Shown: positions 54,348 to 63,469, numbered from the stretch's first letter. The stretch: 64,000 bases of DNA from an uncultured Cohaesibacter sp. (GCF_963666525.1 NZ_OY762905.1:3203501-3267500), one strand, 5' to 3'. Notes: generated by a model not told the origin, from the sequence alone. Translations and numbers: made by a program.

Positions 54348-54827
54348 CTACTTGAGTTCCGGAGAAACCGGCTGCTCCTGGGACCCCGTGTTGTAGACAC
54401 TGATCGATTGCGCCAGTTCGTTCAATTTTTCGGTCTTGTCACCAATCCGGTAAACCGGCTCGCAATCGGGATTGCAGTGAAGCGTAACGCGATCGGCTCC
54501 CTTGTAGACGGTCACCGAGCTTTCCAGTGCTGAGGATACGCTAAGCAGTTCGTCGGCGATAGGCTCGCCCGCAGAGTCCAGAACGATGAGATTGGTCGTG
54601 CCATATTGCTTGCCTGTTATGATCAGGGTTTGACTGTCCTTGATGGTGGCATCGGCAATGGCCGGGTTGCCGATGATGACCATGGCCGCCGGGCGCGAAA
54701 CGCGCATGACCTTGGCACGGTCCAGTTTGACGTCAATCATCGGATAGGACTGCTCTGCCAGGGCGGAATGAACCATTGTAAAAAAGCCGACTGCAAATAA
54801 TGCATAGACTGCTTTGGCGAATTTCAT
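54348..54827 (-). CDS. Standalone pilus assembly N-domain protein (T2SS/T3SS pil_N-like)
   Basis: 159 residues with a Sec signal (AVYALFAVGFFTMVHSALAE). The rest is one pil_N/BON-type domain like the N-terminus of secretin CpaC: DVKLDRAKVMRVSRPAAMVIIGNPAIADATI and GKQYGTTNLIVLDSAGEPI, with a C-terminal extension with two Cys (HCNPDCEPVY). No secretin domain follows. It leads the minus-strand tadE genes and is divergent from the pilin gene. It may cap, seed or regulate the outer-membrane secretin ring; this is inference. The corresponding domain in CpaC is at 57525-57760. Confidence 0.82.
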   Translation of the reverse strand: MKFAKAVYALFAVGFFTMVHSALAEQSYPMIDVKLDRAKVMRVSRPAAMVIIGNPAIADATIKDSQTLIITGKQYGTTNLIVLDSAGEPIADELLSVSSALESSVTVYKGADRVTLHCNPDCEPVYRIGDKTEKLNELAQSISVYNTGSQEQPVSPELK

Positions 54828-55306
54828 GTTTCATCTCCATGGGGCAGGGTGTCGTGACGTTCTATCCGGGCACCACATCACCGCAATAGACTGGACAAAA
54901 ATGGTGAAGGAAGCCTTAAGGGTAGCTTTTTGCAAGCATGGAACGTCAGGACAGCAAAGTACTTGAGATATTAAGGTCTGTGAATGTCTGTCAGAAATTG
55001 ACTGATATTGAGTTGAATTTATGTATTAATACATTATTATCCATCATTATCTGAGAAATATTTAATATTTTTAAAATTGAACAAGTTAAATTATAAATAT
55101 ATATAACGAATGAACCCGGAATTTCGTAGTATTTTTTTAACCAAAACTTTTAGCCATACGGTTTTGGGAGAATTTAAACTGCAGATTTAACTGGATGGAA
55201 AGACTTGTTGGATAAAAGTGTCATTGTTCGAAGGGAACAACAAAATCGCAAAAAGCGAAGACCCAAGAACATTGAGCTGTCAAAATGTGGAATTTAGGAG
55301 TCCAAC
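54828..55306. other. AT-rich divergent regulatory region in front of the pilin gene
   Basis: 479 bp, the most AT-rich stretch of the window. It serves the minus-strand pil_N-tadE genes and the pilin gene. I searched for the CtrA motif TTAA-N7-TTAA and found only halves (TTAACC at 55138-55143; TTAA pairs spaced 5 or 9 bp near 55070 and 55175). A 17-bp dyad is at 55224-55240, and AGGAG precedes the pilin ATG. Confidence 0.55.
55224..55240. promoter_or_regulatory. 17-bp dyad in the pilin leader
   Basis: TTGTTC-GAAGG-GAACAA, 6-bp perfect arms, 66 bp before the pilin ATG. It may be an operator or a leader hairpin affecting pilin translation or mRNA stability. Confidence 0.4.
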
Positions 55307-55480
55307 ATGAAAAAGTTTTCTCACTTCCTTAAAGACGAATCCGGTGCAACCGCTATCGAATACGCCCTTCTTGCTGGTCTGATCGGTGTGGGCATCGTTG
55401 CCGCTGCCGGTACCCTGAAGGACGCGATCGTCGCCCTGTTTGGCCGTATCGAAACCGCTCTGGGTACAGTTGCTCCTTGA
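55307..55480 (+). CDS. pilA: Flp/Fap family type IVb pilin
   Basis: 57 residues, too short to be found by usual length cut-offs. It starts MKKFSHFLKDESGATAIEY; the prepilin-peptidase site is after Gly13, followed by ATAIEYALLAGLIGVGIVAA, with the conserved Glu at mature position 5 and the adjacent Tyr of the Flp motif. The mature pilin would be 44 residues, nearly all one helix, and polymerises into the Flp pilus. AGGAG eight bases upstream sets the start. The codons are richer in T-ending forms than the neighbours, and a strong terminator follows, as fits a highly expressed single gene. Confidence 0.95.
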   Translation: MKKFSHFLKDESGATAIEYALLAGLIGVGIVAAAGTLKDAIVALFGRIETALGTVAP

Positions 55481-55526
55481 TGTGGAGTTTCGTGGTCTTT
55501 CAGGAATGAAGGATCTTGCAATGAAA

Positions 55527-55552
55527 GGCTGCCCGAAAGGCGGCCTTTTTTT
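55527..55552 (+). terminator. Intrinsic terminator of the pilin gene
   Basis: GGCTGCC and GGCGGCC pair (one wobble) around CGAAA, followed by TTTTTTTG. It separates abundant pilin mRNA from the assembly genes. Confidence 0.9.
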
Positions 55553-55694
55553 GAATTTAATGAAATAATTCAATGATTTGATAACCTTTCCGGGCGACAA
55601 TTCGTGCGTCTGGAATTGGCCGTTACGGGCCGCGCAGGACTTAGGGAAGAGGCGTTAGGGCTTCATCCTGACTGAAAAGGGGAAGGATCGAGAC

Positions 55695-56219
55695 ATGATA
55701 AACACCTTGTTTGGCTGGGGCCTCATATTGTTTGCTCCGCTCGTGTTCGCCTATGCGGCCAGCTCGGATCTGTTCAGCATGCGCATTTCCAACCGCCTGG
55801 CGCTGATCTTCCTTGCCGCCTTTCCTCTCTTTGCCTATGGCATTGGCATGAGCTGGCAAGACGGGTTCGCCCATCTCGGTGTGGGACTTCTGACCTTTGT
55901 CATTGTCTATGTGCTCTGGATGTCAAAATGCATCGGTGGTGGTGACGCCAAATTCGCAGCGGTGGCCGCAGTCTGGATGGGACCTGAATTCACGATCCTG
56001 TTTTTCGCCCTCACCTCGATCTATGGCGCGATCATGGCGCTGGCCTTCATTGCGATGCGGTCGCGCTTTCTGCCCGGCTTCATGGTCAAAATGGATTGGG
56101 TCATGCGTCTGCATACGGTCAAACGCATCCCCTATGGTCTTGCCCTGGGGGCCGCCGGCCTGCAAATCTATTCCATATCGGGCTGGATGGCTGCCGGTAT
56201 CAAGCTGGCCATTTCCTGA
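55695..56219 (+). CDS. cpaA: Prepilin peptidase CpaA (A24 family)
   Basis: 174 residues, the short form lacking the methylase domain of PilD. About six TM helices; the two catalytic Asp are in AYAASSDLFSMRISN and in the GGGDAKFAA motif (G-x-G-D). The closing RIPYGLALGAAG is typical for CpaA/TadV. It cuts the leader off the Flp pilin and presumably the TadE-like proteins, in the inner membrane. It is 214 bp after the pilin gene, behind AAAGGGGAAGGA. Confidence 0.92.
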   Translation: MINTLFGWGLILFAPLVFAYAASSDLFSMRISNRLALIFLAAFPLFAYGIGMSWQDGFAHLGVGLLTFVIVYVLWMSKCIGGGDAKFAAVAAVWMGPEFTILFFALTSIYGAIMALAFIAMRSRFLPGFMVKMDWVMRLHTVKRIPYGLALGAAGLQIYSISGWMAAGIKLAIS

Positions 56220-56287
56220 TCAGAACAGGTTGCCATGGACGTTTACGGGCAGCCTCTCCCTGTGAAGTCATACCTTCCAGATGTTGG

Positions 56288-56312
56288 CGCACGTCATCAA
56301 GGCGTGCGTTTT
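56288..56312 (+). terminator. Probable terminator of cpaA
   Basis: CGCACG and CGTGCG form a 6-bp stem with a 9-base loop followed by TTTT, about 70 bp after the cpaA stop. Confidence 0.55.
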
Positions 56313-56453
56313 GCTATTTGATGGTCCTTCTGCGCCAAAGGCCCGCCCGGGGGCCGGTGCGCATGGATGGTCCGGTTTCTCCCCGTTATCAGTGTCGTTC
56401 GGCAGATGGCTCAAAAGCGGCCAGTCGGGCTCGCGACTGACGTTTTTGCGAAA

Positions 56454-56468
56454 TTAAGGTCATATTAA
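56454..56468 (+). promoter_or_regulatory. Perfect CtrA box upstream of cpaB
   Basis: TTAAGGTCATATTAA, i.e. TTAA-N7-TTAA, about 105 bp before the cpaB ATG. CtrA controls pilA and cpa genes in Caulobacter, so the box is well placed for cell-cycle control of the pilus operon. Confidence 0.65.
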
Positions 56469-56571
56469 GCAAAGACGCTTACCTGTCGTTAACCATAAGT
56501 GATGGACACTGGCCGCGAGCGCTTTTGCGCCCGCAGACCATTTGATGCCTGAAACGCATGGGAACCAGGAC

Positions 56572-57345
56572 ATGAAACTAGCGCGTATTGCTGTCATTGT
56601 TGTTGCACTGGTCGCAGGACTGTTCGCACTGGTCCTGGCCAAATCGCTTGGCACCAAGACAGAGGTCGTGGAAGTTCAGCCCGCTGCACCGGCCGAGACA
56701 ATTGATCTCACCGAAGTGCTGACTGCATCCAAAAATGTGTCATTGGGTGAAAGTTTCACGGCAGATCTGTTTGTATGGCGCAAATGGCCCAAGGCGAGCA
56801 CGGCACCGGGCTATATCACCCGCGATGTCCGGCCTGATGCAGACAGTGAACTGGTTGGTGCCGTTGCGCGCGGATCCTTTCTGGAAGGCGAGCCGATCAA
56901 CGAGGGCAAGTTGGCCATCGGCGGCAAGGGCATGATGTCCTCTGTGTTGCCCAAGGGCTATCGCGCGGCCGCAACGCCCATTTCCGCAGCGACCAGCGCC
57001 GGGGGGTTCATTCTGCCCAAGGACAAGGTGGATGTGATCCTTACCCAGCAGAGCAACAAGAATGTCTCCTCTGAAACGATTTTGACCAATGTTCGCGTGC
57101 TCGCCATCGACCAGACCACCGAGGAAAAAGACGGGGTCAAGGTTGTCGTCGGCGAAACCGCCACGCTGGAGCTTCTACCCCAGCAGGTGGAGACGCTGAC
57201 CGCTGCGCAAGCCGAGGGAAGCATTTCACTGGTGCTGCGCTCGCTGGAGGATGCGGATGACAATACCGAGGTTTCCGACGCCAATAGCGGCACGATCATT
57301 CTGGTCCGCTCAGGCACGATGACGAAGAGGACGGTGAAGCAATGA
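56572..57345 (+). CDS. cpaB: Flp pilus assembly protein CpaB
   Basis: 257 residues from ATG 56572 (MKLARIAVIVVALVAG); in-frame ATGs at 56542 and 56545 are possible but lack hydrophobic lead. The N-terminal helix (ARIAVIVVALVAGLFALVLA) anchors or exports it. A SAF-like domain follows (VSLGESFTADLFVWRKWP, GSFLEGEPINEGKLA) and then the RcpC/CpaB domain (AAATPISAATSAGGFILPKDKVDVILT). It resides in the periplasm near the secretin and may protect or gate it. It overlaps cpaC by 4 bp. Confidence 0.92.
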   Translation: MKLARIAVIVVALVAGLFALVLAKSLGTKTEVVEVQPAAPAETIDLTEVLTASKNVSLGESFTADLFVWRKWPKASTAPGYITRDVRPDADSELVGAVARGSFLEGEPINEGKLAIGGKGMMSSVLPKGYRAAATPISAATSAGGFILPKDKVDVILTQQSNKNVSSETILTNVRVLAIDQTTEEKDGVKVVVGETATLELLPQQVETLTAAQAEGSISLVLRSLEDADDNTEVSDANSGTIILVRSGTMTKRTVKQ

Positions 57346-58820
57346 TCAGCGTTTCGAAAGACTGGAAGATGGTCAGGAACCCTCGGAGATCCTTTGTGCG
57401 TTGCGGAAAGCACCTTGCGCGAAGCGCAGTTGTCGGGGCAATTGCAATTGCCTGTCTGACGGTGGTTGCTCTGGTGGCTCCGGGTTCCGGGGCCTTTGCC
57501 GGCTCTGAGATGAGCATCAAGGCAGCCAGTGCCAACGGGCGCGCCATCGAGGTCGGGCTTAACAAATCCATTGTCATCGAGACGCCGCGCGATGTGCGCG
57601 ATGTGCTGGTTTCCAGCCCGACCATCGCTGACGCAGTTGTCCGGACGCCACGGCGGGTCTATGTGCTGGGCATGCAGATCGGTCAGGCAAACGTCATTCT
57701 GTTCGACGGCAACGGCAACCAGATCGTCAGCTTCGACGTCAATGTGGCCCGCGACAATGCCTCTCTTGCCGCTCTGTTGCGCCGCATGATCCCGTCCTCC
57801 GACATCCGTGTCGACGGTGTGGGAGATGGCGTGGCCCTGTCCGGTTCAGTCGAAAAGCCCGGTGATGCGGAAAAGGCCATGGATCTGGCTGCGAGCTACG
57901 TGGGCGATCGCAAGAAAGTCAACAATTACATCTCGGTACAGGCCGGTGAACAGGTGCAGATCCGCGTGACCGTTGCAGAAGTCGAGCGCACGGTGGTCAA
58001 GCAGCTGGGCATCAACATCGGCGGGACCTTGCAGCGTGGTATCTTCTCGACGTCCGGCACCATCAGCAATCCCTTTTCCGTCGCCCTTCAGAACCTCTCG
58101 GATACATCCATGAGCATGACGCTCGGGGGTACATCCAACAATTTCACCGGATCGCTGGAAGCGATGGAGCGCAACGGCCTCGTCCGTACGCTGGCCGAAC
58201 CGAATCTGACGGCGATCTCGGGCGAGAAGGCCGACTTTCTGGCTGGTGGTGAATATCCGATCCCGACCGGATACGAAAACGGCAACATCTCCATCGAATA
58301 CAAGCCCTACGGTGTTGCGCTGTCTTTCCGCCCGATCGTCATGTCGGAAAACCGCATAAGCCTGCAGATCAAGTCCGAGGTTTCGGAAATCTCGTCTGAC
58401 CAGACCATCACGCTGGGATCGGCCGACAACCAGATCACCGTTCCGGGTCTGAGAACCCGCCGGTCCTCGACCACTCTTGAGCTGCCTTCCGGCGGCACGA
58501 TGGCCATGGCCGGTCTGTTGCGCGACGACTTGCGCAAGAATATCGACGGCTTCCCCTATCTCAAGGATCTGCCGGTTCTTGGCGCCCTGTTCCGCTCGCG
58601 TGACTACAAGCGCAACCAGACGGAACTGGTGTTCTTCGTAACGCCCTACATCGTAAAGCCGATCGCCAAATCAAAGACGGCGTTGCCTACCCAGAATGTC
58701 CAGCCATCCTCGGACATGAACGACATTTTCCTTGGTGCTCTGACCCGTCGCTATGACATGTCGGGCGGCGGTCGGCGCGGTATCAAATACAGCGGCCGCT
58801 TTGGCTACAGCTATGAGTGA
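57342..58820 (+). CDS. cpaC: Flp pilus secretin CpaC
   Basis: 492 residues. Signal segment around 30-55 (AIAIACLTVVALVAPGSGAFAG). The pil_N domain (VGLNKSIVIETPRDVRDVLVSSPTIADAVV; VYVLGMQIGQANVILFD) and a BON-like segment (DGVALSGSVEKPGDAEKAM) precede the secretin beta-domain: VRVTVAEVERTVVKQLGI-type start, LVRTLAEPNLTAISGEKADFLAGGEYPIP, LRTRRSSTTLELPSGGTMAMAGLL and LPVLGALFRSRDYKRNQTELVFFVTP. It forms the outer-membrane channel for the pilus. It overlaps both neighbours closely, showing a coupled operon. Confidence 0.94.
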   Translation: MISVSKDWKMVRNPRRSFVRCGKHLARSAVVGAIAIACLTVVALVAPGSGAFAGSEMSIKAASANGRAIEVGLNKSIVIETPRDVRDVLVSSPTIADAVVRTPRRVYVLGMQIGQANVILFDGNGNQIVSFDVNVARDNASLAALLRRMIPSSDIRVDGVGDGVALSGSVEKPGDAEKAMDLAASYVGDRKKVNNYISVQAGEQVQIRVTVAEVERTVVKQLGINIGGTLQRGIFSTSGTISNPFSVALQNLSDTSMSMTLGGTSNNFTGSLEAMERNGLVRTLAEPNLTAISGEKADFLAGGEYPIPTGYENGNISIEYKPYGVALSFRPIVMSENRISLQIKSEVSEISSDQTITLGSADNQITVPGLRTRRSSTTLELPSGGTMAMAGLLRDDLRKNIDGFPYLKDLPVLGALFRSRDYKRNQTELVFFVTPYIVKPIAKSKTALPTQNVQPSSDMNDIFLGALTRRYDMSGGGRRGIKYSGRFGYSYE

Positions 58821-58830
58821 GGGCCGGGCA

Positions 58831-59571
58831 ATGGTCAAACAGACGTGGATCGAACCAATGCATCAGACAAGACAACATGGCAAGCGGGGCCTCGTGCTCA
58901 GAGGAGCTGCTCTGGCCGCCTGCGCCCTCATGCTGGTGGCATGTGAGTCCAAGAAGGAAATAACCGGATCGGTTTCGCAGGACTACCGCCAGCGCCATCC
59001 GATCACCTTGCAGCAATCGGCTCGGGTGATTGACATTCCTGTTGGCATGCACAGCGAAAAGCTGACCCCGTCTTCCCAGTCGGCACTCGCCTCCTTTGCT
59101 CGCGACTTCCATCGTGACCGGGCATCCGTGGTTCAGGTCATGGTGCCTTCGGGAGCCAGCAACGAAATGAACGCCGGCTACATGGCGAGGGAAATTCGCA
59201 CCAGTCTCATGCGTGAGGGAGTGAAGCCCGCGCAGATCGATCTGTTCCCTTACACGGCAGCGGCGGCAACCGATGCGCCGATCCGTCTGGCCTATCCTCG
59301 CGTTGAGGCAAAGACGCTGGCTTGTGGCACCCAGCCGGAAACACTGACAGATGGATATGAAAATCTGCAGAATTTCGACTTCGGCTGCACCACCCAGCAG
59401 AATCTGGCTGCGGTGGTTGCCAATCCTCAGGACCTGATCCAGCCACGGGGCTGGGAGGCTCGCGATGCCATGCGCCGGTCTTCCGTGACCGAAAGCTATC
59501 GCAACGGTGATCCGACCTGGTCCGAAGACCTTGATGCAAACTCCGGTACGAGCTCGGAGGTCAACAAATGA
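58831..59571 (+). CDS. cpaD: Flp pilus assembly lipoprotein CpaD
   Basis: 246 residues from ATG 58831, which has GAGGG upstream; ATG 58813 overlapping cpaC is an alternative. A lipobox LVAC at the end of the signal (AALAACALMLVACES) predicts lipid attachment. The CpaD/TadD-like domain follows: RHPITLQQSARVIDIPVG, a helical middle with VMVPSGASNEMNA, and conserved Cys in LACGTQPE and FGCTTQQNLAA, with NPQDLIQPR near the end. It is thought to pilot or stabilise the secretin. It overlaps cpaE by 4 bp. Confidence 0.9.
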   Translation: MVKQTWIEPMHQTRQHGKRGLVLRGAALAACALMLVACESKKEITGSVSQDYRQRHPITLQQSARVIDIPVGMHSEKLTPSSQSALASFARDFHRDRASVVQVMVPSGASNEMNAGYMAREIRTSLMREGVKPAQIDLFPYTAAAATDAPIRLAYPRVEAKTLACGTQPETLTDGYENLQNFDFGCTTQQNLAAVVANPQDLIQPRGWEARDAMRRSSVTESYRNGDPTWSEDLDANSGTSSEVNK

Positions 59572-60875
59572 GTGAGCAACAGATCCCAGCTGTTGGTTTC
59601 GAAGAGGACTATGAACTGCAGGCCTTCAAGCAGGAGCTGTCTGACGGCCTGACCGAAGGATTGACCGATATCCGGCCACTTCCGCGCGTGTCCATCACCG
59701 CCTTTTGCGAAACGCCTCAGATCCAACTGGTCATCGACGCCATGGGCAGTGACAGGCGTCTGTCGCGGGTGCACCTCAAGTCCGTCTCCGGCGGTCTCAG
59801 GTCGGCCATCGAGTTTTTCTCGGAGACCCCGACCCCCAATCTCATCCTGATGGAAGCCAACCAGAGCTACGATGAACTGATTGCAGATCTCGACCGGCTG
59901 GCCGAGGTCTGCGATGTCGGTACCAAGGTGGTGCTGATTGGCCACGTCAATGATGTGCAGATGTATCGCGACCTTGTGCGACGGGGTGTATCCGAATATA
60001 TCGTTGCGCCGGTCGGGCAGATCGAACTGATCCAGGCCCTCAGTGATCTTTTTGCCAATCCGGGCGCCGAACCCCTGGGCAAGACCATTGCCTTCATGGG
60101 AGCCAAGGGGGGCGTCGGGTCATCCACCATGGCGCACAATATCGGCTGGTCTATCAGCACGAGCAATCAGCAGGATGTGATCATCTCCGACTTCGATGTT
60201 GCCTTTGGCACCACCGGGCTGGACTTCAATCAGGATCCACCGCAGACGATTGCCGATGCGATCAAGGCCGGGGAGCGGCTGGACGACCAGTATCTGGAAC
60301 GTCTGCTGACCCGCTGTGGTGATCGGCTCAGCCTGTTGACAGCACCGGCGGTGTTGGACAACACCTGCGATTATGAGGGCGAATTCTTCAGCCAGATGGT
60401 TGATCTGCTGCAGAACAGCGCCCCCTATACCGTGCTCGATCTGCCCCATGTCTGGACCGACTGGAGCAAGCATCTGCTGCTGGGTGCCGACGAGATTGTT
60501 ATCACGGCCGTGCCGGACCTTGCGAACCTGCGCAACGTCAAGAATTTGTTCGACATGATTGATCAGGAACGGCGCGGCGATCGCCCTCCGCACCTCATCA
60601 TCAACCAGACCGGCATGCAGAAGCGACCCGAAATCAAGGCCAAGGATTTTGCCGCCGCTCTCGAACGCGATGTGTTCATCGAAGTGCCGTTCGATCCGGC
60701 CACCTTTGGCCTCGCAGCCAACAACGGCCAGATGATCAGCGAACTGGGGTCCAACGGCAAGCTTGTGGAGCTGTTCGACCGTCTGGCCTCCGATATTACC
60801 GGGCGCTCCGAAGCGCCCAAGACAAGCAAGTCCCTTTTTGCTCCGCTGTTGGGGAAACTGAAGAAATCGAAATAG
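59568..60875 (+). CDS. cpaE: Pilus assembly ATPase-like protein CpaE (TadZ)
   Basis: 435 residues. The first ~150 form a receiver-like domain without a clear phospho-Asp (LILMEANQSYDELI). The second part is a MinD/ParA-type P-loop domain: deviant Walker A GAKGGVGSSTMAHN with Ser in place of the Lys-Thr pair, IISDFDVAFGTTGLDFNQDP (A' region), and VLDLPHVWTDWSK. CpaE/TadZ proteins place the pilus machine at a cell pole; the weak P-loop is usual for the family. It precedes cpaF by 17 bp. Confidence 0.92.
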   Translation: MSEQQIPAVGFEEDYELQAFKQELSDGLTEGLTDIRPLPRVSITAFCETPQIQLVIDAMGSDRRLSRVHLKSVSGGLRSAIEFFSETPTPNLILMEANQSYDELIADLDRLAEVCDVGTKVVLIGHVNDVQMYRDLVRRGVSEYIVAPVGQIELIQALSDLFANPGAEPLGKTIAFMGAKGGVGSSTMAHNIGWSISTSNQQDVIISDFDVAFGTTGLDFNQDPPQTIADAIKAGERLDDQYLERLLTRCGDRLSLLTAPAVLDNTCDYEGEFFSQMVDLLQNSAPYTVLDLPHVWTDWSKHLLLGADEIVITAVPDLANLRNVKNLFDMIDQERRGDRPPHLIINQTGMQKRPEIKAKDFAAALERDVFIEVPFDPATFGLAANNGQMISELGSNGKLVELFDRLASDITGRSEAPKTSKSLFAPLLGKLKKSK

Positions 60876-60892
60876 TATCTGGTTGGTAAACG

Positions 60893-62362
60893 ATGTTCGG
60901 AAAACGTGGGACAGAGAGCGCCAAGATCCCGGCGCCAGTGAGCAAGGCCAAGGCAGGACCTTCAAAGCCGGCGTCTGCAAAGCCGTCTCCGAAGAAGGAT
61001 GATGACGCCTACAAGCAGGCGGTGGAGGTGAACTATCAGCCGATTGAGGATAGCGCCGCGTCCAACCGCTCCGAGCAGTATTTCGATATCAAGACGTCCG
61101 TTTTCGGTGCCCTGATCGACACCATTGATCTGGCGCAGATGGCGCGCCTTGACGCAGATTCTGCCCGCGAGGAAATTCGCGACATCGTGTCCGAAATCAT
61201 CGCGCTGAAGAATATCGTTCTCTCGATTGCCGAGCAGGAAGACCTGCTCGATGACATCTGCAACGATGTGCTTGGCTACGGACCGCTTGAGCCGCTTCTG
61301 GCCCGCGACGACATCGCCGACATCATGGTCAATGGTGCGGAGAAGACCTACATCGAAACCCAGGGCAAGGTCTATCTGACCAACGTCCGCTTCCGCGACA
61401 ATGCCCAGCTGATGAATATTTGCCAACGGATCGTATCGCAGGTCGGCCGACGCGTCGATGAATCGAGTCCCATCTGCGACGCGCGTCTTCCCGATGGCTC
61501 CCGTGTCAACGTGATCGCCCCGCCGCTCGCCATCGACGGCCCGACGCTGACCATTCGTAAGTTCAAGAAGGACAAGTTGACGCTGGACCAGCTGGTCCGG
61601 TTCGGCTCCATTTCGCCGGAAGGGGCCCAGATTCTCAAGATCATCGGGCGGGTCCGCTGCAACGTGGTCATCTCGGGTGGTACCGGTTCGGGCAAGACGA
61701 CGCTGCTCAACTGCCTGACCAACTATATCGAAGGGGACGAGCGCATCGTCACCTGCGAGGATGCCGCCGAATTGCAGCTGCAGCAGCCTCACGTGGTACG
61801 CCTTGAAACCCGTCCGCCCAACCTCGAAGGCGAGGGTCAGATCACCATGACGGATCTGGTCAAGAACTGTCTGCGTATGCGTCCGGAGCGGATCATCGTG
61901 GGCGAGGTGCGCGGCTTCGAGGCTTTCGACCTTTTGCAGGCCATGAACACCGGCCATGACGGCTCGATGGGCACGCTGCACGCCAACTCGCCGCGCGAAG
62001 CCCTGTCCCGTCTTGAAGCCATGATCACCATGGGGGGCTACAGCCTTCCCACCAAGACCATCCGTGAAATGATCGTCGGATCGGTGGATGTGATCATTCA
62101 GGCCAGCCGCCTGCGTGACGGTTCGCGCCGTATTACCCACATCACGGAAGTAACGGGTATGGAAGGCGATGTCATCACCACGCAGGATCTGTTTGTCTAT
62201 GACATCACGGGTGAAGATGCGTCCGGCAAGATCCTCGGTGTGCACCGGTCTACCGGCATTGGCCGACCAGCCTTCTGGGAACGGGCCCGCTACTACAATG
62301 AAGAAACCAATCTGGCAGCGGCGCTCGATGCAGCCAATGTCGATCCGGCCACTTTTGCATAG
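60893..62362 (+). CDS. cpaF: Pilus assembly ATPase CpaF (TadA)
   Basis: 489 residues. A Lys/Pro-rich N-terminus of about 70 residues is followed by the secretion ATPase core: [20 protein letters not shown]-like start ([20 protein letters not shown]), [19 protein letters not shown], Walker [13 protein letters not shown], Asp box [15 protein letters not shown], Walker [20 protein letters not shown] and the His box [15 protein letters not shown]. It is a hexameric type II/IV ATPase that drives both extension and retraction in the Tad system. The segment is highly typical; confidence is high. Confidence 0.95.
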   Translation: MFGKRGTESAKIPAPVSKAKAGPSKPASAKPSPKKDDDAYKQAVEVNYQPIEDSAASNRSEQYFDIKTSVFGALIDTIDLAQMARLDADSAREEIRDIVSEIIALKNIVLSIAEQEDLLDDICNDVLGYGPLEPLLARDDIADIMVNGAEKTYIETQGKVYLTNVRFRDNAQLMNICQRIVSQVGRRVDESSPICDARLPDGSRVNVIAPPLAIDGPTLTIRKFKKDKLTLDQLVRFGSISPEGAQILKIIGRVRCNVVISGGTGSGKTTLLNCLTNYIEGDERIVTCEDAAELQLQQPHVVRLETRPPNLEGEGQITMTDLVKNCLRMRPERIIVGEVRGFEAFDLLQAMNTGHDGSMGTLHANSPREALSRLEAMITMGGYSLPTKTIREMIVGSVDVIIQASRLRDGSRRITHITEVTGMEGDVITTQDLFVYDITGEDASGKILGVHRSTGIGRPAFWERARYYNEETNLAAALDAANVDPATFA

Positions 62363-62374
62363 CGGGGAGCAGGT

Positions 62375-63379
62375 ATGGACTTCATCGGCAATGATCTGAT
62401 TTTCACGATAGCCCTGTTCGTTCTGGTCGTCTTTGCCGTGCTGGGCGTTGCTTGGGGGCTTTTCTATCCGCGCCTGTCGAAGAATTTCAATCGCGACCAG
62501 CGCGTTCAGGCCGTCGCGATGAGCCGGGTCCAGATAGCCGACAAGCGTCTCAAGGCTGGCAATTTGGACCGGCGCAAGGATATCGAGGCCAACCTCAAGC
62601 AGATCGAGAATGCCCAGAAGAAGGGCAAGGAAAAGAAGCAGTCCCTCAAGGCGCGGCTTTCTCAGGCAGGGCTTACCATGACGCCGAAGCAATTCTGGCT
62701 CTATAGCGCCGTTTCCGGGGTTGTCTTTTTTCTTGGCGGACTGGTTGGCGGTATGTCGACGCTGGTCGCCATTGGCCTCGGTCTTGTCGGCTTTCTCGGC
62801 GCACCGCATTTCTGGCTGGCGCGCAAGCGCAAGAAGCGGATGGCGAAATTCATGAAGGAATTTCCCAACGCAGTTGACGTCATTGTCCGCGGCATCAAGA
62901 CAGGCCTTCCTTTGGCCGATTGTCTGGTTATTGCCGCAACGGAGACCGCCGAGCCGGTGCGCAGCGAGTTCAGGCGGCTGATCGATGAGCAGGCAATGGG
63001 GTTGCCGCTCGCCAAGGTCGTGCCGCGTCTGCATCAGCGCGTGCCACTGCCGGAGACCAACTTCTTTGCCATCGTCATTGCAATCCAGACGCAGGCAGGC
63101 GGCTCCCTCTCCGAAGCTCTTGGCAACCTGTCGCGCGTGCTGCGATCGCGGGCTCAGATGAAGGAAAAGGTGGGAGCCATGTCGATGGAGGCCAAGGCCT
63201 CCGCCGCGATCATTGGTGCCATGCCGTTTGTGATCGCCTTCATGCTCTATCTGATCCAGAAATCCTTCATTCTTGTGATGTTCGAGGAGCCTCTGGGGCA
63301 ATTGATGCTGGGAGCTGCTCTGGCGTGGATGGGGATTGGTATCTTCGTCATGCGCCAGATGATCAATTTCGACGTGTAA
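62375..63379 (+). CDS. tadB: Flp pilus membrane protein TadB
   Basis: 334 residues. TM1 near the N-terminus (ALFVLVVFAVLGVAWGLF), a basic cytoplasmic stretch (NAQKKGKEKKQSLKARLSQAG), two TMs (SAVSGVVFFLGGLVGGM; VAIGLGLVGFLGAPHFWL), then the T2SSF domain (FMKEFPNAVDVIVRGIKTGLPLADCL, NFFAIVIAIQTQAGGSLSEAL) and closing TMs. It forms the inner-membrane platform with TadC. It is 12 bp after cpaF. Confidence 0.93.
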   Translation: MDFIGNDLIFTIALFVLVVFAVLGVAWGLFYPRLSKNFNRDQRVQAVAMSRVQIADKRLKAGNLDRRKDIEANLKQIENAQKKGKEKKQSLKARLSQAGLTMTPKQFWLYSAVSGVVFFLGGLVGGMSTLVAIGLGLVGFLGAPHFWLARKRKKRMAKFMKEFPNAVDVIVRGIKTGLPLADCLVIAATETAEPVRSEFRRLIDEQAMGLPLAKVVPRLHQRVPLPETNFFAIVIAIQTQAGGSLSEALGNLSRVLRSRAQMKEKVGAMSMEAKASAAIIGAMPFVIAFMLYLIQKSFILVMFEEPLGQLMLGAALAWMGIGIFVMRQMINFDV

Positions 63380-63469
63380 AGGTGGGCGGAAGGCCCCGGC
63401 AGATTCTGGCAGGCATAGGCTGGGAGCGGTTCTGCCGGACAGTGCAACAACAGGCGCTAGGGAAAGCAA

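Larger units (their letters stand above)
56220..56571 (+). other. Intergenic region between cpaA and cpaB
   Basis: 352 bp. A hairpin (CGCACG and CGTGCG with TTTT, 56288-56312) probably ends cpaA transcription. A perfect CtrA-type box is at 56454-56468. A second TTAACC half-site lies near 56491. The cpaB-tadC operon promoter is therefore likely here. Confidence 0.6.

Noticed and set aside
60962-63469. An 835-codon open frame on - across cpaF and tadB
   Set aside because: Antisense to strongly conserved pilus genes; translation has no family features.
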